Made by a program: the position numbers and the translations under genes
Origin: an uncultured Desulfobacterales bacterium
GTDB taxonomy: Bacteria > Desulfobacterota > Desulfobacteria > Desulfobacterales > SpSt-501
DNA: 64,000 nucleotides
Direction of reading: 5' to 3'
Assembly: GCA_938048455.1 (NCBI GenBank)
Contig: CALIUY010000003.1
Span: 91,206 to 155,205 of the forward strand
Part shown: piece after piece, positions 1 through 9,629 of the stretch
How the letters are laid out: every line of letters begins with the position of its first letter
How positions within the stretch are numbered: position 1 is the first letter of the stretch
The notes under the pieces: model-generated
Databases searched by the model: none
What the model was told of the DNA's origin: nothing
Seen by the model: the letters and a program-made list of their open reading frames with translations, nothing else

Positions 1-349
1 CGGTCCCGAGAAAGAGATCCACCTCGGGGAGCTCGGGGACGATCTTTTCGCGGTAACGCTCGGGAAGGCAGCCGGTGACGACGAGCCGACGGCAGGAGCC
101 GCTCTTCTTGAATCGGGCGAGCTCCAGAATGGTCTCGATCGACTCCTGCGCCGCATCCTCGATGAAGCTGCAGGTGTTGACGACGATCACCTGGGCCTCT
201 TCGGGACGATCGGTCAGCCTCCAGCCCGCCTGCCGCAGCTTCCCCAGCATGAGCTCGCTGTCCACCTGGTTCTTGGCGCACCCCAGGCTGACCAGGCAAA
301 GGGTGCCCGGCAGGTCGCCACGGCGCGGCTGAGGAGCGGGGGGGGACAT
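1..349 (-). CDS. rimO: Ribosomal protein S12 methylthiotransferase RimO, N-terminal part
   Basis: Radical-SAM enzyme that methylthiolates an aspartate of ribosomal protein S12. Only the N-terminal UPF0004 domain is in the window; the gene runs off the left edge. Diagnostic motifs are [22 protein letters not shown] and TGCLPERY, whose three cysteines should bind the auxiliary [4Fe-4S] cluster. The wording of these motifs fits RimO rather than MiaB or MtaB. The start is uncertain: ATG at 349 gives the usual short lead-in, but in-frame ATGs at 382 and 406 are possible, and 406 lies only 11 nt behind the apbE stop. None has a strong ribosome binding site. It appears to be the last gene of the hydrogenase-hyp-apbE transcript seen here. 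Confidence 0.9.
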   Translation of the reverse strand, partial: MSPPAPQPRRGDLPGTLCLVSLGCAKNQVDSELMLGKLRQAGWRLTDRPEEAQVIVVNTCSFIEDAAQESIETILELARFKKSGSCRRLVVTGCLPERYREKIVPELPEVDLFLGT

Positions 350-417
350 GAGCGCGAGCGGCTCCGGAATCCGGTGCGGCATCCGCAAGGCGCTGCACCG
401 ATTCATCAAGATTGAGG

Positions 418-1488
418 TTAAGGAGGAGGCCGTTTGCTGTCAATGAGCGGGACGCCTTCCGCCTGGGGAAAGCCGGAGGTCGGCCGGTCCAGGAAGCCCC
501 CCGTGTCGGTCTCCACCACAAGGAGACCCTCGATCCGTTCCAGCCTCTCGAGCAGGGCCAGTCCCTCCTCCGCGCCCAGGACCATGACGGCCGTCGCCAG
601 AGCGTCGGCCGTCGTGCAGTCGGGAGCCAGAACGGTGGCGCTGACGACGCCGTTGGCGACCGGCCGGCCGGTCGTGGGATCGATGATGTGGGAATGGCGC
701 CGGCCTTCGAAGAGAAAAAACTGGCGGTAATCCCCGCTCGTGGCGAGCGCCGCATCGCGCAACGCCACCACCCGGTGCACCTCTTCGGGCCGGGCGCGGC
801 TCTCGGGACGAGCGATTCCGATCCGCCAGAGGGAGCCGTCCGCACGGCGACCGGAGGCGTAGACCTCGCCGCCGATCTCGACCAGAAAATCGCGCCAGCC
901 GGCCTCCCGGAGCAGACGGGCCACCTCGTCGACGCCGTAGCCCTTGGCGATGGCCGAGAAATCGAGCGTCACACCGGGGTCCTCTTTCATCAGCCCCTGT
1001 TCGCCGCGAAGCGCAATCCGCGACAGGCCGATCGCGGCGCGCGCCGCGGCGATCTCTTCCTCCGCAGGCGGGGCCCGCCGCGCCGGCCCCCGGCCGAAGC
1101 CCCACAGATCGACCAGCGGCCCCACGGTGGGATCGAAGGCGCCCCGGGACCAGCCGTAGACCTGCAGGGAGACTTCGAAGACGCGCCGGAAGTCCGCGGA
1201 GACGGAAAAGGCCTCCCCGGCGACGGCGAAACGGTTGAAGCGGGAAATCTCGCTGTCGGCCCGGTAAGGGGAAAAGATGCGGTTCAGCTCCTCGAGCCGA
1301 CGATCGATCTTTTTCTTCAGGCTCTCCGTTGCGCTCCAGGGCCGGCCGACCAGCTTGACGGTGTAGGTGGTCCCCATGGTGCGGCCGGCAAGGACATGCT
1401 CGGTGCGGGAATCGCAGCCGGAGGTCGCCGCGGCACCCAGCAACAGGACGAGGAACATCAGGGATCCGGGGCGAAAACGTCGAGGCAT
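418..1488 (-). CDS. apbE: FAD:protein FMN transferase ApbE, lipoprotein
   Basis: Transfers FMN from FAD to threonine residues of flavoproteins such as Rnf/Nqr subunits, usually on the outer face of the membrane. The predicted protein is 356 aa. Its N-terminus has a basic start, a hydrophobic stretch and a lipobox ending in ATSGC (Cys about 24), so it should be a lipoprotein. Family motifs seen include [31 protein letters not shown] and [14 protein letters not shown] much longer open frame continues upstream to about 2265, but it overlaps hypE and lacks family similarity, so the ATG at 1488 before the signal peptide is chosen. It lies 11 nt after hypE and is probably co-transcribed with it. 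Its flavinylation target is not in the window. Confidence 0.93.
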   Translation of the reverse strand: MPRRFRPGSLMFLVLLLGAAATSGCDSRTEHVLAGRTMGTTYTVKLVGRPWSATESLKKKIDRRLEELNRIFSPYRADSEISRFNRFAVAGEAFSVSADFRRVFEVSLQVYGWSRGAFDPTVGPLVDLWGFGRGPARRAPPAEEEIAAARAAIGLSRIALRGEQGLMKEDPGVTLDFSAIAKGYGVDEVARLLREAGWRDFLVEIGGEVYASGRRADGSLWRIGIARPESRARPEEVHRVVALRDAALATSGDYRQFFLFEGRRHSHIIDPTTGRPVANGVVSATVLAPDCTTADALATAVMVLGAEEGLALLERLERIEGLLVVETDTGGFLDRPTSGFPQAEGVPLIDSKRPPP

Positions 1489-1499
1489 GGAAGCGGGCT

Positions 1500-2516
<1,017 letters not shown>

Positions 2517-2520
2517 GCGT

Positions 2521-3624
2521 TCATCCTCCGGCGGAGGCGTCGTGATAGCGGAAGTAGGCGGCACAGGTCCCCTCGCTCGAGACCATGCAGGGGCCGACCG
2601 GATCCCCCGGCGTGCAGCGGCTCCCGTAGAGCGGGCATTCGGGAGGGGTCTTGCGTGCGGTGAGGATTTCCCCGCAGGAGCAGCCCCGCGGCTCGGGCAC
2701 CGGCGTTGCGGTCAGGGAAAAACGCCGCGCCGCATCGAAAGCCGCCCAAGCCGCCCGGACGGCCAGGCCGCTGGCGGGGATGACCCCCAAGCCGCGCCAG
2801 CGCGCATCGGCGGGCGCGAAGACCTGCGCCAGCACCCGCTGCGCGGCCGGGTTCCCCTCCTCGGCGACCGCCCGGCGGTAGGCGTTCTCCAAAGCCGGCT
2901 TTCCGTTTTCGGCCTGGCCGACGATCGCGGCCACGGCCTGCAGGATGTCGACCGGCTCGAAGCCGGCGATGGCGCAGGGAAGCCGCGTGCGCTCGAAAAA
3001 GGGGAGATAGGCCCGGCGGCCGATGACGACGGAGACATGTCCCGGCAGAAGAAAAGCGTCGATCCGCAGGTCGCCGAGCGCGGTGAGCGCTTCGAGCGCC
3101 GGGGGCACGGTCTTGTGCAGACAGAGCACGCTGAAGTTTTCGATCCCCGAGCGGTGCGCGGCGAGCACGGCCGCGGCCACGGTGGGTGCGGTCGTCTCGA
3201 AGCCGATCCCGAGAAAGACGACCTCGCGGCCGGGGTGACGCCGGGCGAGCTCGACGGCATCCAGCGCGGAATAGACGACGCGCACGTCGGCCCCGCTCGC
3301 CCGCTCGCGCTCGAGCGAGGAGCGGCTGCCGGGCACGCGCAGGAGATCGCCGAAGGTGGCGACGAGGATCTCGGGCCGGCGGGCGAGCGCGATGCAGGCG
3401 TCGATCTCCGCGGTGTCGGTCACGCAGACCGGGCATCCGGGCCCGGAGAGCAGCGTGATCGTCTCCGGCAAGAGACTGCGGATGCCGTGGCGGAAGATCG
3501 AAACGGTATGCGTGCCGCAGACCTCCATGATGCGCAACGGCCGTCGGCTGAGACGCCGGATGCGCGCGGCGAGTTCGCCGACGAGCGTGGCGTCGCGGTA
3601 TTCGTCGTTGCGGCGGGTGACCAT
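2521..3624 (-). CDS. hypD: Hydrogenase maturation factor HypD
   Basis: HypD forms a complex with HypC and assembles the Fe(CN)2CO moiety of [NiFe] hydrogenase. The 367-aa product has the conserved CGTHT and SGPGCPVC motifs in the first 80 residues. Its C-terminal cysteine-rich segment (CSCGEI, then ECPLYGSRC and GPCMVSSEGTC) binds a [4Fe-4S] cluster. The length is typical. It is 47 nt downstream of hypF and 4 nt upstream of hypE on the minus strand, which supports co-translation in one maturation operon. Confidence 0.96.
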   Translation of the reverse strand: MVTRRNDEYRDATLVGELAARIRRLSRRPLRIMEVCGTHTVSIFRHGIRSLLPETITLLSGPGCPVCVTDTAEIDACIALARRPEILVATFGDLLRVPGSRSSLERERASGADVRVVYSALDAVELARRHPGREVVFLGIGFETTAPTVAAAVLAAHRSGIENFSVLCLHKTVPPALEALTALGDLRIDAFLLPGHVSVVIGRRAYLPFFERTRLPCAIAGFEPVDILQAVAAIVGQAENGKPALENAYRRAVAEEGNPAAQRVLAQVFAPADARWRGLGVIPASGLAVRAAWAAFDAARRFSLTATPVPEPRGCSCGEILTARKTPPECPLYGSRCTPGDPVGPCMVSSEGTCAAYFRYHDASAGG

Positions 3625-3671
3625 GGACGCGGTGTCCCCTCGAAAGTGAAAGAAGCGGCGCCTCTCCGGCC

Positions 3672-5945
3672 TCAGGCGGCGGAAGCCGCGACCAGCGCCT
3701 GGCCGAGGGCGATGCCGCCGTCGTTCGTCGGAACCTGCGCGTGGCTGTACACCGCAAAGCCCGCCGCGGCAAGCCCTCGGCTCAAGTCCTCGAGCAGGCG
3801 GGCATTCTGAAACACCCCCCCGCTCAGCACCACGCGGGAAAGGCCGCGTTCCTCACGGAGGCGTCGGCAAAGGCGTACGAAGACCCGGACGAGGCCGTTG
3901 TGGAAACGGGCGCTGATCTCGCAGACGGGACGGCCGCGGATCACGTCCGCCACCACCCCGCGCAGGATCGGGCCCGGAAGGATCCGCCGCGGGGATCCCT
4001 CCTCCCATTCGGTCTCGTAGGCTTCCGCGACGCCCTCGGCCGCCTCCATCTCCAGCTCCATCGCCGCCTGGCCTTCGAAGGCCACCCGGCGGCGCAGCCC
4101 CACGATCGCGGCGACGGCGTCGAAGAGCCGCCCGAGGCTGGAGGTCAGCGGGGCGTTGATCCCGGAGGCCGCCAACGCCGCAACCGTGCGGAGCTTTTCC
4201 TCGCCGGTCTCCCGCAGGAAGGCGAGCTCCAGGCGGGACCACTCGGCGCCGAAGGCGGCCTGCAGGTGGCTGACGGCCATGCGCCAGGGCTCGCGGATCG
4301 CGGCCGCCCCGCCCGGCATGGGAACGCAGGCGAGATGCGCCAGGCGCTCGAAGCCCGCGGCGTCGGCGGCGAGGACCTCCCCGCCCCAGACCGTCCCGTC
4401 GGGGCCGTAGCCCGTGCCGTCGCAGGCGATCCCGATCACCGGACCCTCGAGGCGGTGCTCGGCCATGCAGGCGGCGACGTGGGCGTGGTGGTGCTGCACG
4501 CGCCGCAGAACCCCCTCCGGCTGCTCTTCGGCCCAGCGGGTGCTCAGGTAATCGGGGTGGAGGTCGCAGGCGAGGATCTCGGGACGGATGTCGAGGACGC
4601 GCTCGAGATGCGCGATCGTCTCGCAGAACACCTCGTAGGTCGCGAGGTTTTCGAGATCGCCGATGTGCGGGCTGAGAAAAGCGCGGTCGCCTTTCACGAG
4701 GCAGACCGTGTTTTTGAGTTCCGCGCCCACGGCGAGAAGCGCCGGGAGCCTGCGGGAAAGAAAGACCGGCTGCGGCACATAGCCCCGCGCCCGGCGCAGC
4801 AAGCGCGTTTTCCCGGCGACCCGCTGCACGACCGAATCGTCGCAGCGCCGGAGGATTTCGCGGTCGTGGAGCAGGAAGACGTCGGCGATCCCGGAGAGCC
4901 GCGCCAGCGCCTCTTCGTTTCCCGCGGCGATCGGCTCCTCGCTCCGGTTGCCGCTGGTCATGACGAGCGCGGGGAACCCCTCGGCCAAAAGCAGGTGATG
5001 AAGCGGCGTGTAGGGCAAAAACGCCCCCACGCGGCGGTTGCGCGGAGAGATCCCCGGCGCAAGGGGGCTTTCGGGTCGCTTGCGCAAGAGGACGATCGGC
5101 CGCTCGGGGCGGGAGAGCAACCGGGCTTCTGCCTCGTCGACGAAGGCGTAGGTGCCCACGGCGGCCAGATCGGGCGACATGACGGCCAGCGGCTTTTCCT
5201 CGCGGTGCTTGCGCTCGCGCAGCCGCGCGACCGCCCGGGCGTTCCGGGCGTCGACCGCGAGATGAAAGCCCCCCAGGCCCTTCACGGCGACAATCGCGCC
5301 CTGCCGCAGCCGGGCGGCCGCGGCGGCGATCGGATCGGAGGCCTCGAGCCGTTCGCCCGCGGCGTCTCGCAGCTCGAGCCGCGGCCCGCAGACCGGGCAG
5401 GCGTTCGGCTGGGCGTGGAAGCGGCGGTCGGCGGGATTTTCGTACTCGGCGCGACAGGCCGCGCACATCGCGAAGTCGCGCATCGAGGTCTTCGGGCGGT
5501 CGTAGGGGATATCCGCGATGATCGTGTAGCGCGGTCCGCAATGGGTGCAGTTGATGAACGGGTAGCGGAAGCGGCGGTCGGCGGGGTCGAAGAGTTCGGC
5601 CAGACAGTCCCCGCAGACGGCGACGTCGGGCGGGATCAAGGTCTGCATGGAGGCGCCGTGCCGGCTCTCCACGATCCGGAAGGTTTGCAGCCCGCGCGGT
5701 TCCCGGTCGCTCGCCCGGAGCTCGGTGATGCGGGCGAGCGGGGGGGTGTGGGCGACGAGCTCGGCTTCGAAGGCCTCCAGCTGTTCGGGGTCGCCCTCGA
5801 TGTCGATCAGCACGCCTTCGGAGGTGTTTCCGACCTCGCCTTTCAGGCCGTGGCGCAACGCCAGCTGATAGACGAAGGGGCGGAAGCCCACGCCCTGGAC
5901 GATGCCGTTCACCCGCAGCCGGCGCGCCGCGATCCGCGCGTCCAT
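3672..5945 (-). CDS. hypF: Carbamoyltransferase HypF
   Basis: HypF makes carbamoyl-AMP from carbamoyl phosphate and ATP and transfers the carbamoyl group to HypE. Domains of the 757-aa protein in order: acylphosphatase (VNGIVQGVGFRPF near the N-terminus), two zinc fingers of pattern CX2CX18CX2C at about residues 108-185, a YrdC-like nucleotide-binding domain, and a C-terminal Kae1-like carbamoyltransferase domain with QHHHAHVAA. ATG at 5945 gives MDARIAARRLRVNG, the usual start directly before the acylphosphatase domain. The open frame extends about 50 codons further upstream, but that part overlaps hypC and is not conserved. It lies 4 nt behind hypC. Confidence 0.96.
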   Translation of the reverse strand: MDARIAARRLRVNGIVQGVGFRPFVYQLALRHGLKGEVGNTSEGVLIDIEGDPEQLEAFEAELVAHTPPLARITELRASDREPRGLQTFRIVESRHGASMQTLIPPDVAVCGDCLAELFDPADRRFRYPFINCTHCGPRYTIIADIPYDRPKTSMRDFAMCAACRAEYENPADRRFHAQPNACPVCGPRLELRDAAGERLEASDPIAAAAARLRQGAIVAVKGLGGFHLAVDARNARAVARLRERKHREEKPLAVMSPDLAAVGTYAFVDEAEARLLSRPERPIVLLRKRPESPLAPGISPRNRRVGAFLPYTPLHHLLLAEGFPALVMTSGNRSEEPIAAGNEEALARLSGIADVFLLHDREILRRCDDSVVQRVAGKTRLLRRARGYVPQPVFLSRRLPALLAVGAELKNTVCLVKGDRAFLSPHIGDLENLATYEVFCETIAHLERVLDIRPEILACDLHPDYLSTRWAEEQPEGVLRRVQHHHAHVAACMAEHRLEGPVIGIACDGTGYGPDGTVWGGEVLAADAAGFERLAHLACVPMPGGAAAIREPWRMAVSHLQAAFGAEWSRLELAFLRETGEEKLRTVAALAASGINAPLTSSLGRLFDAVAAIVGLRRRVAFEGQAAMELEMEAAEGVAEAYETEWEEGSPRRILPGPILRGVVADVIRGRPVCEISARFHNGLVRVFVRLCRRLREERGLSRVVLSGGVFQNARLLEDLSRGLAAAGFAVYSHAQVPTNDGGIALGQALVAASAA

Positions 5946-5949
5946 GGCC

Positions 5950-6207
5950 TCACTCCCCGGGGGGCGTTTCCCCGCCGGAGCGGCGGCCCTCGAGGCGGGC
6001 GGCGGCCTCGCGCAGCAGGGCGAGCGTCTCGCGCGCCGCCTCCTCGTCGAGGCGCGAGATCGCGAATCCGGCGTGCACGATGACCCAGTCACCGACGGCG
6101 GCGTCTTCGAGGAGAAGCAGGCTGCACTCGCGGCGCACGCCGTCCACGTCGATCACGGCCTTGCCGTCCCGGAGGTCAACGATGCGTGAAGGGATCGCCA
6201 GACACAT
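5950..6207 (-). CDS. hypC: Hydrogenase maturation chaperone HypC
   Basis: Small chaperone (85 aa) that carries the Fe(CN)2CO unit with HypD and delivers it to the hydrogenase large-subunit precursor. The N-terminus MCLAIPSRIV contains the essential Cys2, and AVGDWVIVHAGFAIS is the OB-fold core motif of the family. The gene overlaps the 3' end of the upstream maturation protease gene by 32 nt and sits 4 nt before hypF, so translation is probably coupled. Because it lies next to one hydrogenase, it is likely dedicated to that enzyme, but this is inference. Confidence 0.96.
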   Translation of the reverse strand: MCLAIPSRIVDLRDGKAVIDVDGVRRECSLLLLEDAAVGDWVIVHAGFAISRLDEEAARETLALLREAAARLEGRRSGGETPPGE

Positions 6208-6736
6208 CGGTCACCGCATCTTTCCGGCTCCAAGAGACCCCGAGCCGCTCGAGCTCGGCCAGGACGAGCCGGATCATGGGTTCGATCTGCGCGGCCACCG
6301 GGGCCGAGAGCTCCAGCCCGAGGGTTTCGACATCGAGCGGCTCGACGCCCAGAATCACCGTCCGCGGCACGTGGTCGAGGGCCTGGCAAAGGGTCAAGGC
6401 CTCGAGGAAATCGACCTGGTGAAGCGAATTCTTGGCGCGGATGCGCGCCGGGATCTCCTCGGGGTCGATGCGGTGCAGATCGCCGGGTTTTCCCCGATTG
6501 CGCACCGCGTCGACCACGATCAGGTGCCGCGGTTTGGAGATCACCCCCAGAAGGTTGACGCCGAGCACTCCGCCGTCGACCACGTGCACGCGCTCGGGGA
6601 AGGCGTACTCCGCCTCGAGTCTCCGCACCACGTGGATCCCGAAGCCGTCGTCGGAGAACAACAGCGAGCCGATCCCCAGGACGAGAATCTCGGGGGCGTT
6701 TTCGGCGTCGAAGGGGTTTTCGGACAAACCGGCCAT
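6176..6736 (-). CDS. [NiFe] hydrogenase maturation protease (HyaD/HybD/HycI family)
   Basis: Endopeptidase that removes the C-terminal peptide of the hydrogenase large subunit after nickel insertion. In this 186-aa protein the N-terminal motif LVLGIGSLLFSDDGFG contains the conserved acidic nickel-binding residue region, and HVVDGGVLG and LIVVDAVRN match the family core. The likely substrate is the adjacent large subunit, which ends 15 residues after its DPCIACAVH motif. ATG at 6736 is only 8 nt after the T-tract of a strong terminator at 6745-6787. The nearest GGAGG is in the terminator stem, 16 nt from the ATG, so its expression may depend on terminator read-through. It overlaps hypC by 32 nt. 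Confidence 0.94.
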   Translation of the reverse strand: MAGLSENPFDAENAPEILVLGIGSLLFSDDGFGIHVVRRLEAEYAFPERVHVVDGGVLGVNLLGVISKPRHLIVVDAVRNRGKPGDLHRIDPEEIPARIRAKNSLHQVDFLEALTLCQALDHVPRTVILGVEPLDVETLGLELSAPVAAQIEPMIRLVLAELERLGVSWSRKDAVTDVSGDPFTHR

Positions 6737-6744
6737 CGTCGATG

Positions 6745-6787
6745 AAAAAAAGCCTCCGGCCGCCCGGAAAGCGGGCGGCGCGGAGGC
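6745..6787 (-). terminator. Rho-independent terminator inside the hydrogenase operon
   Basis: On the minus strand a GC-rich stem is formed by 6781-6787 with 6752-6758 and by 72-79 with 59-66 (of 67xx), with one bulged base at 6780 and a 5-nt loop, followed at once by seven T residues (6751-6745). It lies between the large-subunit stop at 6803 and the maturation-protease start at 6736. It should end most structural-gene transcripts and leave the maturation genes to read-through. Seen directly; the effect on expression is inferred. Confidence 0.85.
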
Positions 6788-6802
6788 CGGTCGCGGTCCG
6801 GC

Positions 6803-8458
6803 TCAGGCGGCGCGGACCTTGTAGACTTCGTTCGAGTCCGGATCGATCACGTGCACGGCGCAGGCGATGCAGGGATCGTAGGAATGGACCGTGCGCAGGA
6901 TCTCGAGCGGCCGCTTGGGATCGGCGATCGGAGTGCCGATCAGGGCCTCCTCCACGGGGCTGAGCTTGCCGGCGGCGCACCGCGGCGCCAGGTTCCAGGT
7001 GGAGGGGACGACATACTGGTAATTTTTGATCTTCTTGTTTTCGATCACGATCCAGTGGCCGAGCGCGCCGCGGGGCACGTCGTTCAGCCCCACGCCCTGG
7101 GCCTTGTCGGGCATCTCGAAGGGTTCGTAGGTTTGGGTGTCCCCTTTCTTGATGTTCTCGACGAGCTCCATCACCCAGCCCTGCATCGCCTCGCCGATGA
7201 CCAGCGTTTCGATGCCCCGGGCCGCGGTGCGGCCGAGCGTCGAGAAGAGCGCCTCGGCGGGGATGTTCAGGGTCTTGAGAACATGATCGACGGGCTGCTT
7301 CCACTCCTTCTGGCCGTAGGCATAGCCCACGAGCACGTGGGCGAGCGGGCCGACCTCGCAGGGCTCGCCCTCGTAGCGCGGGGCCTTGAGCCAGGAGTAG
7401 CGACCGTCTTTCGCGTCCGTGTCGTATTTGGGATCGCCCGCGAACGGCTTGGTCTCGCCCTGGTAGGGATGGCGGGCCTGGGTGCCCTCGTACCAGGAAC
7501 GGGCGACGTGCTCGGTGACTTTTCCGGGATCGGCCATGATCGGCTTCTCCAGGTTGCGCTTGAAGATCACCCCGCGCGGCATGAAGAGGCTCTCCGGCTC
7601 CTTCTCGGTCAGCGGGAAATCGCCCCAGGCGAGGAAGTTCGTCGTGCGTCCGATTCCGCCCCAGTCCTTGTAGAACGAGGCCACGGCCAGCAGGTCGGGA
7701 ATGTAGACGTTCTTCACGAACTCATGGGTTTCCTTGGTGATATAAAGGAATTCGGCGATGCGCTCGGCGGTGAGATCCGCCGCACAGGTGACGCCGCCGG
7801 CGACCAGCGACTGCGGATGCGGGTTCTTGCCGCCGAAGATGGCGTGCATGCGGGCGGCCTTGGCCTGCAGACGCAGGGCTTCGATGTAATGCGCGGCGGC
7901 CAGAAGATTCGCTTCCGGCGGCAGTTTGTAGGCCGGATGGCCCCAGTAGGCGTTCGCGAAGGGCCCGAGCTGTCCGCTTTCCACGAAGGTCTTCAGCCGC
8001 TGCTGGACGTTCTTGAAGTAATTCGTTCCGCCCCAGGGCGCGTTGCTCACGTTGTCGGACAGGGCGGCCGTTTTGGCCGGATCGGCCTTGAGCGCGCTCA
8101 CCACGTCCACCCAATCGAGCGCGTGGAGATGGTAGAAATGGACGATGTGGTCGTGCTGGAACTGCGCGCCGAGAAGCAGGTTGCGGATGAGGCGCGCGTT
8201 CTTGGGAATCTTCACCTTCACGGCGTCGTCCACCGCCCGCACGGAGGCGATGGAGTGCACGTAGGTGCAAACCCCGCAGGAGCGCTGGACGAAGTGGTGG
8301 GCGTCCCGGGGATCCCGGCCCTGCAGGATGACCTCGATCCCGCGGAACATCTGCCCGGAGCTCCAGGCGTTCACGACCTTGCCGCCGGACACTTCGACCT
8401 CGATGCGCAGGTGCCCCTCGATACGGGTGATCGGATCGACGATGATACGCTCTGCCAT
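6803..8458 (-). CDS. hynA: Group 1 [NiFe] hydrogenase, large subunit precursor
   Basis: Carries the Ni-Fe active site that splits H2. The precursor is 551 aa. Proximal ligands are in RSCGVC (Cys61, Cys64) and C-terminal ligands in DPCIACAVH (Cys530, Cys533), so all four nickel-binding cysteines are present. The maturation protease should cut after His536, removing 15 residues. There is no signal peptide: export should occur as a complex with the Tat-signal small subunit encoded 42 nt upstream. The start ATG at 8458 has GGAGGA just upstream. The group 1 assignment rests on motifs and the paired Tat-type small subunit. No cytochrome b or cytochrome c partner gene follows; a terminator and maturation genes come next. 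The hynAB names are by analogy with Desulfovibrio. Confidence 0.95.
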   Translation of the reverse strand: MAERIIVDPITRIEGHLRIEVEVSGGKVVNAWSSGQMFRGIEVILQGRDPRDAHHFVQRSCGVCTYVHSIASVRAVDDAVKVKIPKNARLIRNLLLGAQFQHDHIVHFYHLHALDWVDVVSALKADPAKTAALSDNVSNAPWGGTNYFKNVQQRLKTFVESGQLGPFANAYWGHPAYKLPPEANLLAAAHYIEALRLQAKAARMHAIFGGKNPHPQSLVAGGVTCAADLTAERIAEFLYITKETHEFVKNVYIPDLLAVASFYKDWGGIGRTTNFLAWGDFPLTEKEPESLFMPRGVIFKRNLEKPIMADPGKVTEHVARSWYEGTQARHPYQGETKPFAGDPKYDTDAKDGRYSWLKAPRYEGEPCEVGPLAHVLVGYAYGQKEWKQPVDHVLKTLNIPAEALFSTLGRTAARGIETLVIGEAMQGWVMELVENIKKGDTQTYEPFEMPDKAQGVGLNDVPRGALGHWIVIENKKIKNYQYVVPSTWNLAPRCAAGKLSPVEEALIGTPIADPKRPLEILRTVHSYDPCIACAVHVIDPDSNEVYKVRAA

Positions 8459-8500
8459 ACGATCTCCTCCTTGAAGATGTTCGGATCGCCGTCCGGCGGA

Positions 8501-9445
8501 TTAGAGTTCCTGGTAAAAAGGCGTGAACTTGTCCCAGAATTCCGGCTGGCTGCAACCGATGCAGGGGGCTCCGGCCTGAACCGGCCAGCTGCAGCCGCTG
8601 TTGAATTTCACGATGCCGCAGTTGTTGTAGGTCTCGGGGCCGCGGCAGCCGACCTTGTAGAGGCAGTAGCCGAGGGCGGCCTCCTTGGAGCCGAATTCCT
8701 CGACGAACTCTCCGTTCTCGAAGTGTCCCCGCCGCGCGCAGTTGTCGTGGATCGTCTGACCGTAAGCGAACAGCGGCCGGCCCAGGTCATCCACCGCGGG
8801 CAGCTTGCCCAACAGGAGGTAGTTCACGACCGTGCCCACGAAATTGATCGGGTTGGGCGGACAGCCGGCGATGTTCACGGTCTTGATGCCGAGCGCCTCG
8901 CCGACCCCCTTGTAGCCGCCGGGGTTGGGCTTCGCCGCCGGGATGTTGCCGAAGGCCGAGCAGCTGCCGATGCAGATCACGCCGGCCGCCTGGGGGCAGA
9001 TTTCCTTGGCGATCTGCAGAAAGCTCTTGCCGCCCACCTTGCCGTAGCCGCCGTTGTATTTGGTCGCCACCGCCCCTTCGACCACGCAGATGAACTTGCC
9101 CTTGTTCTTCTGGACCGCCTCGTGCAAGACCTCTTCCGCCTGATGGCCGGCCGCGGCCATGATCGTCTCGTGATAGGCGACGTCCAGGACTTCGAGGACC
9201 AGCTCGTCGATCCAAGGGTACATGCTGCGCAGCAGAGCCTCGGAGCATCCCGTGCATTCCCCCAAGTGCAGCCAGACCACCGTCGGCCGCTTCGCCGGGG
9301 CGGCGAAAACTTCGGCGACCTTGGGGATGAACGAGGAGGAAAGGCCCATCGTCGCCGTGAGAAAGGTGCAAAACTTCATGAAGTCCCGCCGGGTGACGCC
9401 CTTCTGTGCCAGCCTGTCGTAGAACGCTTTCTCCTGGTTGACCAT
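8501..9445 (-). CDS. hynB: Group 1 [NiFe] hydrogenase, small subunit with Tat signal
   Basis: Electron-transfer subunit with three Fe-S clusters, exported to the periplasm with the large subunit. The 314-aa protein begins with a Tat signal, TRRDFMKFC at residues 18-26, then a hydrophobic segment and a probable cleavage site near AEVFAA (about 49). Proximal-cluster ligands start with GECTGC (Cys64, Cys67), the pattern of standard oxygen-sensitive enzymes rather than the CTCC of tolerant ones. The distal region has the His/Cys ligands TIHDNC and YCLYKVGC. The medial-cluster region holds Cys276, Cys295 and Cys298 plus an extra Cys285. No C-terminal membrane anchor is seen. ATG at 9445 has a strong AAGGAGG 6-7 nt upstream; the longer open frame to 9892 overlaps another gene and is rejected. 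Confidence 0.95.
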   Translation of the reverse strand: MVNQEKAFYDRLAQKGVTRRDFMKFCTFLTATMGLSSSFIPKVAEVFAAPAKRPTVVWLHLGECTGCSEALLRSMYPWIDELVLEVLDVAYHETIMAAAGHQAEEVLHEAVQKNKGKFICVVEGAVATKYNGGYGKVGGKSFLQIAKEICPQAAGVICIGSCSAFGNIPAAKPNPGGYKGVGEALGIKTVNIAGCPPNPINFVGTVVNYLLLGKLPAVDDLGRPLFAYGQTIHDNCARRGHFENGEFVEEFGSKEAALGYCLYKVGCRGPETYNNCGIVKFNSGCSWPVQAGAPCIGCSQPEFWDKFTPFYQEL

Positions 9446-9594
9446 TTGCACCTCCTTGATGCGCTTGTGGATCGTACCCCGGTCCCGGCTGCGGCCGGAT
9501 CGTTTCGGCCTTCCGGACGATGGTGGATCCGAAGAGGCCCGCATGTTCGCTGGGGAGGAACCCGGCGCCTGCCGCACCCCGGCGAGGCGCCGAA

Positions 9595-9624
9595 CGAAAC
9601 GCCCGGCCGGAGCCGGGCGTTTCG
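9595..9624 (-). terminator. Hairpin terminator after the 158-aa acidic protein gene
   Basis: A perfect 13-bp inverted repeat (9595-9607 with 9612-9624) with a 4-nt loop starts 5 nt beyond the stop of the gene at 9630-10106. On the minus strand it is followed only by a modest T-rich run, so it is a good hairpin with a weak U-tract. It separates that gene from the hydrogenase operon, which then needs its own promoter within 9446-9594; I could not identify a convincing one there. Confidence 0.65.
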
Positions 9625-9629
9625 CCGTT

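Noticed and set aside
9446-9594. Sigma-54 or sigma-70 promoter for the hydrogenase operon
   Set aside because: A promoter is expected here, but no TGGC-N-TGC pattern and no convincing -35/-10 pair could be found; only a lone TACGAT-like box is visible.
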